Part shown: one piece after another, positions 12,701-23,748 of the stretch | Layout of the letters: each line of letters starts with the position of its first letter | How positions within the stretch are numbered: position 1 is the stretch's first letter | From: Lepisosteus oculatus | Lineage: Eukaryota; Chordata; Actinopteri; Semionotiformes; Lepisosteidae | Length of the DNA stretch: 64,000 nt | NCBI RefSeq assembly: GCF_040954835.1 | Contig: NC_090698.1 | Location: forward strand, 50,726,284 to 50,790,283 | Direction: 5' to 3' | Made by a program: the position numbers and the translations under genes | Notes under the pieces: generated by a model | The model's database searches: none | Told to the model about the DNA's origin: nothing | Seen by the model: only the letters and a program-made list of their open reading frames with translations

Positions 12701-15700
12701 TCGAATTCTCTTTGACATTTTACACTATATTGTATTAGTTTGATTAAATATGGTAGCTGGTTAAAGGGAAATTATATACAAATTATTGGTATATTTTGAT
12801 TTCATGTTAAACCAAAATAAAATAAAAAATCAGAAAAGAGTCCCAAACATTTGTCTTCCTGTGTCTGATGGAGTCACCCACAACATTTCAGCACAGAAAT
12901 GATGCAGAGCACATAAGGTAATACATAGAAATAAATATCTTAAATATGCAATAAAGAATACAGTGGAGGCGAAACAGATGCATTCGTCAAAAAAATTTAC
13001 TGATCTCATTAAATTAAGTTGTTTCCTTAATGAAGATTGAAATGTTCAGAATGAAAAAGACAAAAAAAGCAGTTATTCAACCATATCATATATTGTTAAT
13101 CTTTGTTTTCAAACTGCTTAGATAATTCTACGTTTTCTGTTATGTCAGGTTCACGTCTTTTAAATTAGCCTTAATTCTGCCCATTTTGTATTCAGACTAC
13201 CTTGTTTTATTATGTACTGTATACAAAATCTGGAAGTTTGTTTTTAAAAGTAACACAAATACAAAGATAAAAAGAAGAGATATCCGCAATTTAACATAAA
13301 ACAGTCTTACATACTTCAACTCCAAACAAGACGACACTTCGGAGTCCTGGAATTTCAGCAAGTGCAGCTTCAACTTCAGGTAAAACCATTGAAAATTTGG
13401 TTTTAGGAAACACTAACTTCGCCCCAGTCAGGTCCATCTCTGGTACTGTGCTTCCCAAGCCTTTAGGATATTGTTCAGAAACAATTACTGGAATCCCCAA
13501 AATACGGGCCCCCTGAAGCTAGGAACCAGAAACAGAAAGGCAGATCAACATGTTCAACCCCACCAAGAAATAAGCACCTTAAAATAGATTACTACTTATG
13601 CAGTACAATTCTTCTGCTTAGTGTTATTTACTCATCGCATACGGTACTATACTTCTACATAAACTAACTGCACTCTAGAATAAACAAAATGGGTTTGAAA
13701 CATCACTGTGGAACTTGTCAAACTTTCTACTTGTCTTTCCACAGGAAGAAAAAATTGAAGAGGTTACAACTACAGTTTAAAAAAATCATATACACCCACT
13801 GAAGGAGACAAACCAGACATCAGTCAATCTACTGAGAGAAGGAACTTCTACGTTCTCATAGTGCACATTATTTTCTGTTTCTAGGGCCAAAGAAAGCAAA
13901 GCTTACCAGTCTTTGCCCAACGCTTATAATATCCCCAAAGTACTTGATGGCAGGTCTGAACCTTTCTTGCATGTCACAGCAAAAGAAAACTGTGCTTGAA
14001 GGAGTGAGGTTCCCCAATGTTGTCATCTGCACATATGAAACAAAAGAGCCCATCACATGTCTGCATCATAACAGTCCATTTCTATCAGATTGCAACAGTG
14101 CAATTCTGTTCATTTTTATACATTGAACCTACACTATACTAAACATCTGTTGACTGTTATCACATGACATAAGATTGAAGAATGAGTGTCAAACAATTAT
14201 TTTTTGATTACTAAGAAAGTAAGGTTAACTTTTTCTTATTATGTGAAGAATGACTATAAACCAGAAACAAAATGTATCACTAGCATACCACAGCTATAAT
14301 TAAATTATTCATTTTGGATTTTAAATCAAATTACAGGAAGATGTAAAACTGTTCTTATTGTAAATACCATGTCAAAACTGATAAAGAATTACAGTAAATG
14401 GAGTTAACATTCAATAATATATTGACAGAAAATACAGTTTTTACTATATGACAAGTATCATGACAGATTAATGGTAACAAATGAATACTTTTATGTCATT
14501 TAAAGAGAAATAGATAAAATCACTCAAATATACAAAGGAAAAAAACTTTCCTTTTGAATGCACCAAATACTTAAAATGTACTAAAATACAATAAGAGATT
14601 ATAACACTGACAATGATTTTGAAGGTCATCCAATAATAAATTGCATGTCTCTTAATGTTAAACACAACAATATAAAAGTCTGACACGATTTAATGTCAAT
14701 TTACATGTTCAAAATTGTCCACATAATAAAATTCCTTCCAAAATCATTATCATCAGTATTAAGCACAACCCAACATAAAATTAACTTTAGTGAAGGTGTA
14801 TTATGACTATGACTCAAGTTCAGAAAGGTTTAGTTGCAATCATAGAAAAATGTACATACTAATAATCTATAGCATCCATCAACGCAATATCTGTAATTTT
14901 AATTATTTTGTGAAGACAGTGTAAGCCTTACAAAAAACAGGGCAGACAGTATTCCTATAAAAACAATCTGCAAAAAGCTTGGGATTCGATCTTATAGCTC
15001 TCTGACCACAGTAAAAAGGTTAAAAAACATAACTGGGTAACGTTATGTTGTTGTAACAGAAATCTGTTTTAGGCGCCATCAAATTTTTCAAGCTATTATA
15101 TATATATAATATATATAGTATATATATACTGTAATTACTTTCCATTACGATTACAGGTAAACATTCACTTGGCTGATCAACAGACGTCACTTTTTAACAC
15201 TTCGAAATTTGTGCCGTCATGGACCTGAATGCTTTATCCGTGTTAAGGAACTAAACTCAAAGATGGTAAAGGTTCTCGATATTTGGTGCACAAATCTTCC
15301 TGGAATATTAAGATAGGAAAAATATGGTACTGGACTATCAAGACCCACAGCTCAGGTGTTTAACATCTGCTCTGCAAGACAAATTGGGTAAAGCTGTCTG
15401 ATCAAAGGTGAATACAAAGACCATTAGCAATGCATAAATAAAGCAAGCAGTACTGCTTTTTTTAACATTAGTTATGATAACAGCTGCAAATGGTAAATTA
15501 AAAATTGGGAGGGGGTTGTTGGTACAGTATTGGGTTGAACTAATCCTTATGAATAAATCTCCTTATTTTTCCAGTCAAGTTTCATATCGTGTTCATGACG
15601 ATCTTGCATCTTCACTCACAGGACATTAATACACCTTTTCCACTGAAATGTGTAATAATTAAGAAACAGCACGTACATTTAGCTCCTAAGTCTAACCAAA

Positions 15701-16058
15701 ACGTAAAAATGAATACAGCAAAAACACTGATTACAGAAACTTCTTCGGCTACCCACAATTACAAGCATTTAATAAAATAAGAAAAACTTACTTCCATTTG
15801 TAGTGGTACCAATCGTAGCTTGCATTTCTCTGCAACTACAAACCCTTTTGGGAGATCAATGTACTGCCCCCATTCTTCTGAAAACAGCTGGATCACAAAC
15901 TTCCGGTGAACGTCAATCTGATCTCCGTACATCGACAAGAACTTCTGTATCAGAACCTCATAACCGGAACCGAGCGGAACCGACGAGGGCCGTGAGAAGA
16001 CTGAGAAGGAAAATAGGATCGGGACGTGATTGTTGTTACCGTGGTGTACGTCCGCCAT
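6579..16058 (-). CDS. isoc1: isoc1, isochorismatase domain-containing protein 1 (complete, 5 coding exons, 284 aa)
   Basis: Five minus-strand exons join in phase 0 at every boundary (89+40+68+39+48 codons) and give a 284-residue protein closely matching vertebrate ISOC1 as I remember it (human about 298 aa). The difference is a shorter, variable N-terminus. The isochorismatase-like cysteine hydrolase triad is visible: Asp107 in FFCCDMQ, Lys168 in FPKTKFSM and Cys201 in THVCIQQT. The ATG at 16058 has a strong context (atcATGG) and is the only start before the conserved core. ISOC1 is predicted to be a soluble hydrolase whose physiological substrate is unknown. The gene lies directly downstream of slc27a6 on the same strand, as in human 5q23.3. 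No frameshift or missing key residue is seen. UTR limits are not resolved. Confidence 0.97.
7523..7639 (-). CDS. isoc1: isoc1 coding exon 4 (aa 198-236)
   Basis: It encodes [16 protein letters not shown] through MMDRMFALE, with the nucleophile Cys201. The acceptor is tctag and the donor GTAAAC. The 117 bases are 39 codons. Confidence 0.96.
11140..11400 (-). repeat. old interspersed repeat, related to 40060-40720
   Basis: Shared landmarks with the copy at 40060-40720 are CCAGGGTATCAGCTTCAACA (against CCAGAGTATCCACTTCAACA) and GCATTGTACAATTTTAAC followed by CACAT and TAAATTCT. The order and orientation are the same in both, so this is a diverged member of one family. It resembles 3' regions of LINE-like repeats of non-teleost fish (recalled, not searched). 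Confidence 0.5.
11840..12135 (-). pseudogene. decayed LINE ORF2 fragment (region before RT motif A), antisense
   Basis: The minus strand gives [20 protein letters not shown] then [12 protein letters not shown]. This parallels the LINE pattern ITREEVLKVLKKL..NKSPGPDGIHP that precedes the RT core. It lies in isoc1 intron 3 and is too short and decayed to classify. Confidence 0.5.
13315..13518 (-). CDS. isoc1: isoc1 coding exon 3 (aa 130-197)
   Basis: It encodes [20 protein letters not shown] through VVLFGVE and carries the catalytic Lys168. The acceptor is ctag and the donor GTATGT. The 204 bases are 68 codons. Confidence 0.96.
13907..14026 (-). CDS. isoc1: isoc1 coding exon 2 (aa 90-129)
   Basis: It encodes [15 protein letters not shown] through SVGQRL and carries the catalytic Asp107 in CCDMQERF. 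The acceptor is gcag and the donor GTAAGC. The 120 bases are exactly 40 codons. Confidence 0.96.
14027..15791 (-). other. isoc1 intron 1
   Basis: Non-coding, with a TA-rich simple repeat at 15095-15131. Nothing else recognised. Confidence 0.8.
15095..15131. repeat. AT/TA microsatellite
   Basis: Imperfect run of TATATA dinucleotides ending TATATATACTGTA. Confidence 0.8.
15792..16058 (-). CDS. isoc1: isoc1 coding exon 1 (aa 1-89)
   Basis: It encodes the start Met through LVPLQME, including the SRPSSVP and [12 protein letters not shown] stretches typical of ISOC1. The donor is GTAAGT (15791-15786). The exon length is 267 bases, so the junction is phase 0. Confidence 0.96.
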
Positions 16059-16200
16059 GATGTTTTATCTGTTGTGAGGAAGGCGGAGAGAAATCTCCTC
16101 TCTTCACCAACCTTTCAACCTTGACCTGTTGGAAAACCAATAAATTAAAGAAGGAAGGAAAACGGCTCGCGTCATCTTCATATACCAGGACTTAAAGCCT
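16059..16200 (-). promoter_or_regulatory. isoc1 upstream region / probable 5' UTR and promoter
   Basis: The DNA directly before the isoc1 ATG is richer in CpG than its surroundings. It holds a CCAAT pentamer at 16137-16141 (ATTGG on the gene strand), about 80 bases upstream of the ATG. No TATA box is obvious at a sensible distance, as expected for a housekeeping gene. The transcription start is not visible. Confidence 0.4.
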
Positions 16201-17039
16201 AGCGTGCTACAGTATATTAGTAATAGATAGAAGACCGCTAACTTGAGTAAATAAGAAACAGAAAAGTAGTTTCCTGCTGACTTGTGCGTGTCAGTGCAAG
16301 TCTCTCAGTTTGAAACTCTTGTTAGTACTGAACATCAATTGACAAAAGTGAAAACCAACCCCAGGCACTGAAAGTTACATGAGTGGCTGTACAGGACTAA
16401 CTGGCATTTCCGTTTTAATGTTGATGGAGTTGTTTGTCTTCTTAGCCTAGGAAGTTTCTCTTTCACTATTCCATATAATGTTTTGTTTTTTCTCTCCATT
16501 TGCAGGAGAGTGTGAGTCACACCAATTTACAAGTGGCAGTTGAAAATCTCTTACTTGTTATTATCTGGTTTACCAGTTAGTAGCTACCTGCTTTTACTGT
16601 GGATTTAGAATACTTTGAAAAAAAATGGTGTGGTAAATTTGGGTACTAAGTCAGGCGCTCACGCACGTTTTAAGGTTTCAATTACATCAGCTACATTTTT
16701 GGGCAGAACACGTTCACTGTGAGAAAAATAACAAAGTAGTTGTGACATAATATTGATTCATGTAAAGCAGCGACGAGTTGTTGAATAGAAACAAAAGTTA
16801 ATATAACCCCTTGTATTTATATAGATTCTCATTTATATATATTTTAATAAATATGTATATATTTTTTCATTCCTCAAAGAAATGTATGTGCAGGATAGGA
16901 TCCACTTCACATCTGAAATACAGAACTCACCTAGGTGCCCTCAAGCATCCATTATGAGGCCTCAGTCCAGTACACAGTAGTTTACAGGTGCAAACGTTAG
17001 AATTTATTTCTTCATTTTAATTAGGAGGGAAATGTAAGG

Positions 17040-17350
17040 AAGACCCGATTGAACAAGCCTAAAGGGGAATATACCCAGAATACAGGTTTAACACCTCTAC
17101 TCTTACAAAAAGTTCCACTGGGCTTTTAATAACAATTAATTCAGGGTCTCAGTTCAACAACTCAACCAAAAGGATGGGACCTTCTACAGCGATAGGTGTC
17201 CATTCACTATAGTGGACCCTTATAGTGGTTTGGAAAGTCTGGGCCAGAAGAGTAACACCTACTGGTCCTCCAACACCACTTACAGGAACAATTGGCTTTT
17301 CTTGAATCTCTTCCCCTAACCGATACTGACCTGTCAGCCAAGGTAGAAAT
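17040..17350 (-). mobile_element. 5S-rRNA-derived SINE, diverged copy
   Basis: Its sequence parallels the reverse complement of the SINE at 63547-64000. It runs through the hallmarks TTTAACACCTCTACTCTT, CACTGGGCTTTTAATAAC, CACTATAGTGGACCC and AACACCTACTGGTCCTCC, then CCCTAACCGATACTGACC, which corresponds to the 5S internal-promoter region. It is older than the other copies. Confidence 0.6.
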
Positions 17351-20299
17351 GCTGCTGTCCAGTTAATGCAATTAAAATGTAAAGTTATTATATGTTAAAA
17401 AGTTGTGAAGGAAAGTGCATAACCTATACAAATAATACAGAAAGTGAAATGTTGATATCTGCATGTCCAAATACTTTAAAATTATACATTTCCATATTGC
17501 AGTTTATAAAGGATTTTCACAGAATATTAAGTCAGGCAAAAAGTATGAATCAACATTCGTTGAAATGAGCTGTGAAAGTACAGAGTTCGATGATCATGAC
17601 AATTTAGAATTTATTTATAAGAAAAATGTAGTTATGAAATGCTACACCACACCAACATGCTAAACTGTCTCTCTCATTTTTATCGATGATGTCAGCAGCT
17701 GAATGAATTCCTAGGTTTCTGTAAAAGAAAGCGCTTCCATATTTGGGCAGAGCTTCACCATGTAGAATGACGATGACTCAAAATATACAGTCAATGCAAC
17801 TAAGGAGTTCAACAGGAGGAAAAAATTGAAAATCTTAGACTGTACAAATCAAACTTCAGATGTAAATCAAATTGAGCATACATTGTATGTTGAAGAAAAC
17901 AGAGAAGAACACCCCATAAATAAGATCTCAAAGAAGCTTCAGTAAAGCATCTCAAATGATTGCACAAATGTTTGGTTGAGCTCACTGGGTTACAGTCCTT
18001 AACACAATTATTGCCCCCGATGAGATATGCAACCAAATACTGACTTTTCATGTCTAGAATTTGCTTAAGGTGAAAGAGTTGTGAGAAAAATTAACAATTC
18101 CCGGTGGTCATTATTAATATGACAACTCTCTTCTCAAGGTACTGTACTGTACAGTATGTGATGGACGTAAATATTTCCCAAGATCTGTGCTCACTGAGTG
18201 TATTTAAAGGTAGTATAGCATCATGTCTGGCTCTTAGAAGGACAAGAAGGGCTCAAATTTGATTTATTTGCTGTTGCTTGAATAAAAACAAAGACAGAAG
18301 CCACTACTCCCTTAAAAATACTAAAATATTTCTACTTGTGATATTTGCAGTATAAAAAGTAGCCCATACTGAGTAGTATAAATTAATCTATGACATGTTA
18401 TATTTTCAAATATATAACATTCCTCCATGGTTTTTTTTTATATTGTTTTATTGCCCTCCATAGTAAATGAAACACCTTTCAAATTTGTGTTGATGTCAAA
18501 AAATCAACTTTGATTACATGATGGTCTATGTGTAGAGCTTGTGTTTGGGCAGCACAGTGAATCTGGAATCCTTTAAGGATTTCAAAGTTATAATTATGCC
18601 AAAGCCATTTAAAATTAAAAGAGGGAATGAAATTAAAAGTGTGCAAAGCACAAAATACAGTATGTGAAGCGTACCACTGCTATGCAAGCAGTACAGAGGA
18701 TCATTTCATTCCACCCAGACTCAAGAGTTCATGCTTCCCTTCCCCCACCACATCCTCCATTTCCTGCCTGCATCGAGCACAGTCTTTAAACCCAGCCAGT
18801 CCATACTGTGCTTGTTTGGGTCTAGAGACTCATGCACAGTCCCTAATCACCCCTGTTATGAAAGTTATGATTTACTGTATTCTTGTCAAAAAATGAACCA
18901 GAACAAAAGAGAACGTCATGATGTAAACACAGCTTCTTTTCTTTTGGCAGATTGTTATAGAGAATATAACCTCTTTAAAATACTGGCAGCTTCAAAGGGA
19001 AACTGCAATGCTATTTTTATATTTTGGGGTTAGAAAGAATCAGTATTGATCAGTGCATTCCCAATACACAATAACTTGTAAAATCTCTTAATTTTCATTA
19101 CAAAAATGGACAACATGTCCAGGTATGTGCAGCACCATATTTTTTTATTCAGAACCAGGCAACAAAACTTCCAGTGACGTGAAGCAGTCTGATTACAATT
19201 TAAACAAGTATCACGTCACAGTTTGTAGGAACTCTCTCTCTTGCCCAAGGAGAGACAAGGGGTTTGCAACAGCATGGCATCCTACAGCACTTTCACAAAG
19301 GTCACAATTTTGTGTTTCATTTAAAATTTGTAAAACTTTTCTATACCATCAATTAATTTGTCTTGTTACCGAGATTTAATGACTGGTCTGAGAAATTGGG
19401 ACGCAGTTGCCCTTTGAATGCCCTTTATGAGCTTTATAATTCCCAGAACATCTTCTGTTGGGACTCTTAAAGATCTCTGAGAAAACATGTTGGTAAAAAG
19501 AGCCACAGATCTATAGAGAGCTTTGTTATTGTGCCATTAGTATTTAAGAAGCCACCCTGTTTTATTTTGTATTGTTACTTTGGTTAGAAATTCGTAAATA
19601 CTTTTACAGTTAATGTAGGTACAGTATTTCATCCTAATGTCCAAAGCTTAAGGTAATTTGTTACATAACTTACTGTAAAATCCTCTTGGTTTTTTATATA
19701 ACAAGGAATACAATAAAATCTAAATTGAATGGTTTTTCAAGTTGAAAGATCTTTTAATCTCTACCTGTATCTCTAGACATTGGTATTTCAAATGTTATTT
19801 TTTTTATTGGTTGCTAGGCACTATAATAGCCGTGCCCATTATTCCATATGTGAGTAAGTGTAAGAGGATTATACACAGAAGGGTGGCCAAAAATCCCAGG
19901 TGTATTATGAAACTCACTGTACAGTACAAAGTCACCTTTTAATTAATACCAATACTGTACCATCTTTAAACAGTTTTTTTTTAATTATTTTACTTTTCAC
20001 TGTGGAATAACTAAAAAAGATCAACAGAATTAGGCTGCAAAGTATACTGTCCATACATAATTACACTAAAAGAGTGAGGGTTTTCTCAGAATAATGTTAA
20101 ATACACACTTTTCTGCAAAGTAAAGCCCAGACATCACACTACAGGGTGAAACTGCTGGGAATTGTATTGCAGGAGGATGTACATGGGATTAAATACTGAT
20201 TTGAGACATAAATCAGGCTTCTGCTTTAAAATGAAATTGTAAACCATCATTACCCACCAGCCACTGCTGTATTTTTCTTTAGGCTAGTTCAGTGATGTT

Positions 20300-20520
20300 C
20301 GTACAGTGCCCTCCAAAAGTACCAAGGAAGCAAAGACAAGTGCAGTACTATATAGTTTGTTTTTCTTAGGTAATTATTTGTGAATGGATACATTCCAATT
20401 ATATTAGAACAAAAACATACCTTTTGTTCAACACAATGATTTCAAGTGACCAGAAATATTAAGGCACATTCAATTTAAGTAGATTTCAGAGTGTGAAACT
20501 CAGTATTTGGTTGCATATCC
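20300..20520 (+). mobile_element. possible DNA-transposon terminal fragment
   Basis: It begins GTACAGTGCCCTCCAAAAGT, a wording typical of ends of Tc1/mariner-type elements in fish. No transposase reading frame follows. The call rests on recall of the terminal sequence only. Confidence 0.35.
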
Positions 20521-23500
20521 CTTTGATAATCAAATATAAAATGATAATAAGCTTATAAGTTACTCGAGAAGTACTCAAGCTGGTGCCATGTCTAACTTAT
20601 TTTCTAAGATCTTCCACCTGTATCAATTAGCTATAACACCACTCCTTTTATTAAAAAAATGATAATAAATACCATTATAAAATAAGGTAAAAGAAAACAG
20701 TATTTTATTATTTTTAATATTATTCTTCATAGCCTTACAACATTATCAAAGGATCAATTATCGCCCCTTTTGACATATCAAATGGAATGTAGGGAAAATG
20801 ATTTGTTAAGAAGAAAAATTATCAAATGAAGTTTGTAGATAGATTTCCAGTGTACAACTAGAGTTCAAATGATTCTCCTTTAGCTAAAACAGATTTTAAG
20901 ACTATAGTTTTTAAAGCTTCTGGTAAGATACATTGGAAGGTTTAAGAATATAATAAAGACAATAAGGAGGGAATATGGAAATGCTATCTTTGTAGCTTGA
21001 AGAGGCCCTGGAGTTCTACAAGTCAAAAGACAGACATGCCCAAATTAATTACAGTAGAAGTTGACTGACTTAACTTCTGTTAATTACAAAATAACTGCAT
21101 TACAATACTGAATCTCTTAGTTTAGCATGTATTGTGAGTCAAAATATTTTTTAAACATCCATTACATTTCTTTCAGTGTTTGACATGGGAATGCAAACTG
21201 TTGTCAGACAAGATCAAATTTAAAATATTAAATTGGCACATTCGTACACCTGATTTACTCATGAATCATGTGGATTGTAGTTGGAAAGCCCATTTTTTCC
21301 TCATATGAACACTGATTACACACATCCCAGTCATGTACTGTACTTGTTTACATATACAAACTAATTACAAGACAGATAAGATTATAAGCACAACACAATA
21401 TATTAAGAAAATAATTCACAATGGTACATTGGCTTTGTTGTGTAAAGATATCATTTGTTTTCTTTTCTCAAAAAAAAGTGAAGTATTTGACATCTACTGC
21501 TTTAGCAACCCAATATTTAGTCCACTGCAGACTATTACCCTGAGTAAATCCTAAGAAGGTAGGACTATGAGATAAAATGAAGATTTTAACACTGATGTAT
21601 GCTGCTATACCATTTCACCTTTTTTACTGGTCAAACATAATGAAGGGTATAGAGAATTGAGCTGCAATAGCAGTGCAATGGCTGACATGCAGAATTTCAA
21701 TTGGGGCCCATAGTAATTGAAAACAGCCGTATTTCACTACTAAAAACACAGAAACATTTTCTTTACATAACAACATACCTGTAAATGTGTTTTATCTAGT
21801 CCTTTAACCATAATTACGAACCAAATATGAAAGTAAAGAGATGAGAAACTTAATGGTTTTTGGGTATGCTGATTCTGAGAAAAAAACACCCATCACAAAC
21901 CCATAGAGGACTGTTTATCCTGCTGTTCTGGCCTCCACAGGTCTTTTGGCTCATATCAATTAAACACCTACTGTAATTAATCTTAAGTACAGGCCTGTCA
22001 GTAAATGTGCGGAAACATAATCTGGAAGAGCAGAAGATGGAATTAAGGGGCATTATGTATATTTATAATTAACATACACATGTACGTATACCACAACACA
22101 CTTCCTGATCATTTATACAGTATGACTGATCACTGGGTATTTTTTTAGGGTATGGATTTTATGAGCTCTAATGCTATATTCCTTCTCATGATCATAGTAC
22201 CAAAAACTCTATTTGGATGAACACGCAATGCCTAGAGCATTTCAATTTAAATACATAAAAATCCTAGTTATTTATGATGTGAGTGTGGAAACTTTAGTAT
22301 GCCTAAAATCTATCTCTAAAATGTTTGGCATTTATCATACTACCCGTAACTGTTTATTGCAAGAGAATACAACCATGTGCAAATTTGGATTCTACAATCA
22401 TGAGTCAGGGTAACCGTCATAACCAGTTAGAAGGCAAAGTAAAATAAAACATGAAACTTTTTAAACTTAAAAAACTCTAAAATATGTGCAAAGTAGCACA
22501 TATAAACATCTGTCCGTGGCTTAACACACTCCAGAAATTCATGGAAATAATCTACATCCAATATTTATCTTTCTTCCTAAAAATACTATAAACATAACTT
22601 CCCAGATTACTGAATTTACCCTTGGAAAGGTTCAATGTAATACAGTTACTTGTGTAGTGATGTTAAAATGATCCCTTTATATAATAAATGTGATATGAGT
22701 AGGGGTGGAGATGGCTCCTGACTTCAGGGTTTTTTCCATACTAATTTCTTGAATTTCATGAATACATTCTGACTTAGAATTTCAACCAATATAGTTCCTA
22801 TCAAAAGTGCAGGATACTTTCCAATTCAATTTCTAATACCTATAATGTTATTTCCCATACTGAACACAATGATAATGTTTGGCAACCACCAAAAGATGAA
22901 AAGGCAGCTCCTGTTACTACAACATTCCAATTATTTATTTGCCTATACTTAATATTTTGTCTTTAAATCACTCTCATTAAGGTCATAACTTCCAGATATT
23001 TGGTGTTGTCTGTGGTTCATAGTCAAGGAAACTGAGATTAGTAATATCAAAATTCAAAATAATCAAAAACAAAAGAAACGAAACTTCCACAATGAAGCCA
23101 CTAGGAGTATTAGTAACAAAGATGACAACAGAGAACTTTTACGTCTTGCTCGAATGAATCAGGGTTTGTAAAGCACACAGAACCCTCCAACAGTAGAGCT
23201 GGAAATGCTGAAAGCAGACACCAAAATGAAGCCTATAACCTAACATTAAAATCTGATTACAATCTCTCAGTCTGTCCAATGTGGAAATTTGAACTCCCTC
23301 AGTGTTCATCAACTTAAGGTCGCTAAAGACATTATTACTTTTACTATGTCAGAGTCATGTATAATTAACCTGAATTGTCTATGTAAAATGCTCACACAGA
23401 AGGCAACCATAAATTATTTAAAGGGAATCTAATTGTGAGCAGTTTTCTTTGTTCCCAAAATATACAATTACATAGCATATTAGAAATGCCGGTGTAATGT

Positions 23501-23571
23501 TGCATTTTACATTAAAATGCTTAAAGTCTTGTGCCAGTATTACTGTTATTGTGATGTCACATCTATAGCAG

Positions 23572-23748
23572 TTATAGCTTCATCTGCCCAGAAAGGATGC
23601 AGTCAAAGATGGTTTGAGTTAGAGCAACATAACATTTCTTAGACTCGTCTAAGAAATATAGTGGGTCTGTTACACTTGAAGGATTGTATCCACTCTGCAC
23701 TAATCGAAACTTCTGTTGTTTCAAAGTCCCAGTCACCTCCATTAACTC
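23572..23748 (-). CDS. slc27a6: slc27a6 terminal coding exon 10 (aa 564-621, stop)
   Basis: It encodes [17 protein letters not shown] through ILSGQMKL followed by TAA at 23574-23572. TGTLK is the usual ACS/FATP C-terminal motif containing the conserved Lys. The acceptor is ctttgcag. An AATAAA on the minus strand at 22939-22934 is a weak candidate polyadenylation signal. Confidence 0.95.
   Translation of the reverse strand, partial: ELMEVTGTLKQQKFRLVQSGYNPSSVTDPLYFLDESKKCYVALTQTIFDCILSGQMKL

Larger units (their letters stand above)
7640..13314 (-). other. isoc1 intron 3
   Basis: The largest isoc1 intron. It holds old LINE-related repeat sequence at about 11140-12130. The rest is AT-rich without coding signal. 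Confidence 0.8.
16201..23571. other. intergenic region between isoc1 and slc27a6
   Basis: It lies upstream of isoc1 and downstream of slc27a6, both minus strand. It contains one 5S-derived SINE (17040-17350), a possible DNA-transposon end near 20300-20520, and otherwise AT-rich DNA without coding signal. Confidence 0.6.

Noticed and set aside
15803-16060. 85-codon plus-strand open frame over isoc1 exon 1
   Set aside because: It is antisense to a clearly conserved coding exon and has no recognisable protein.
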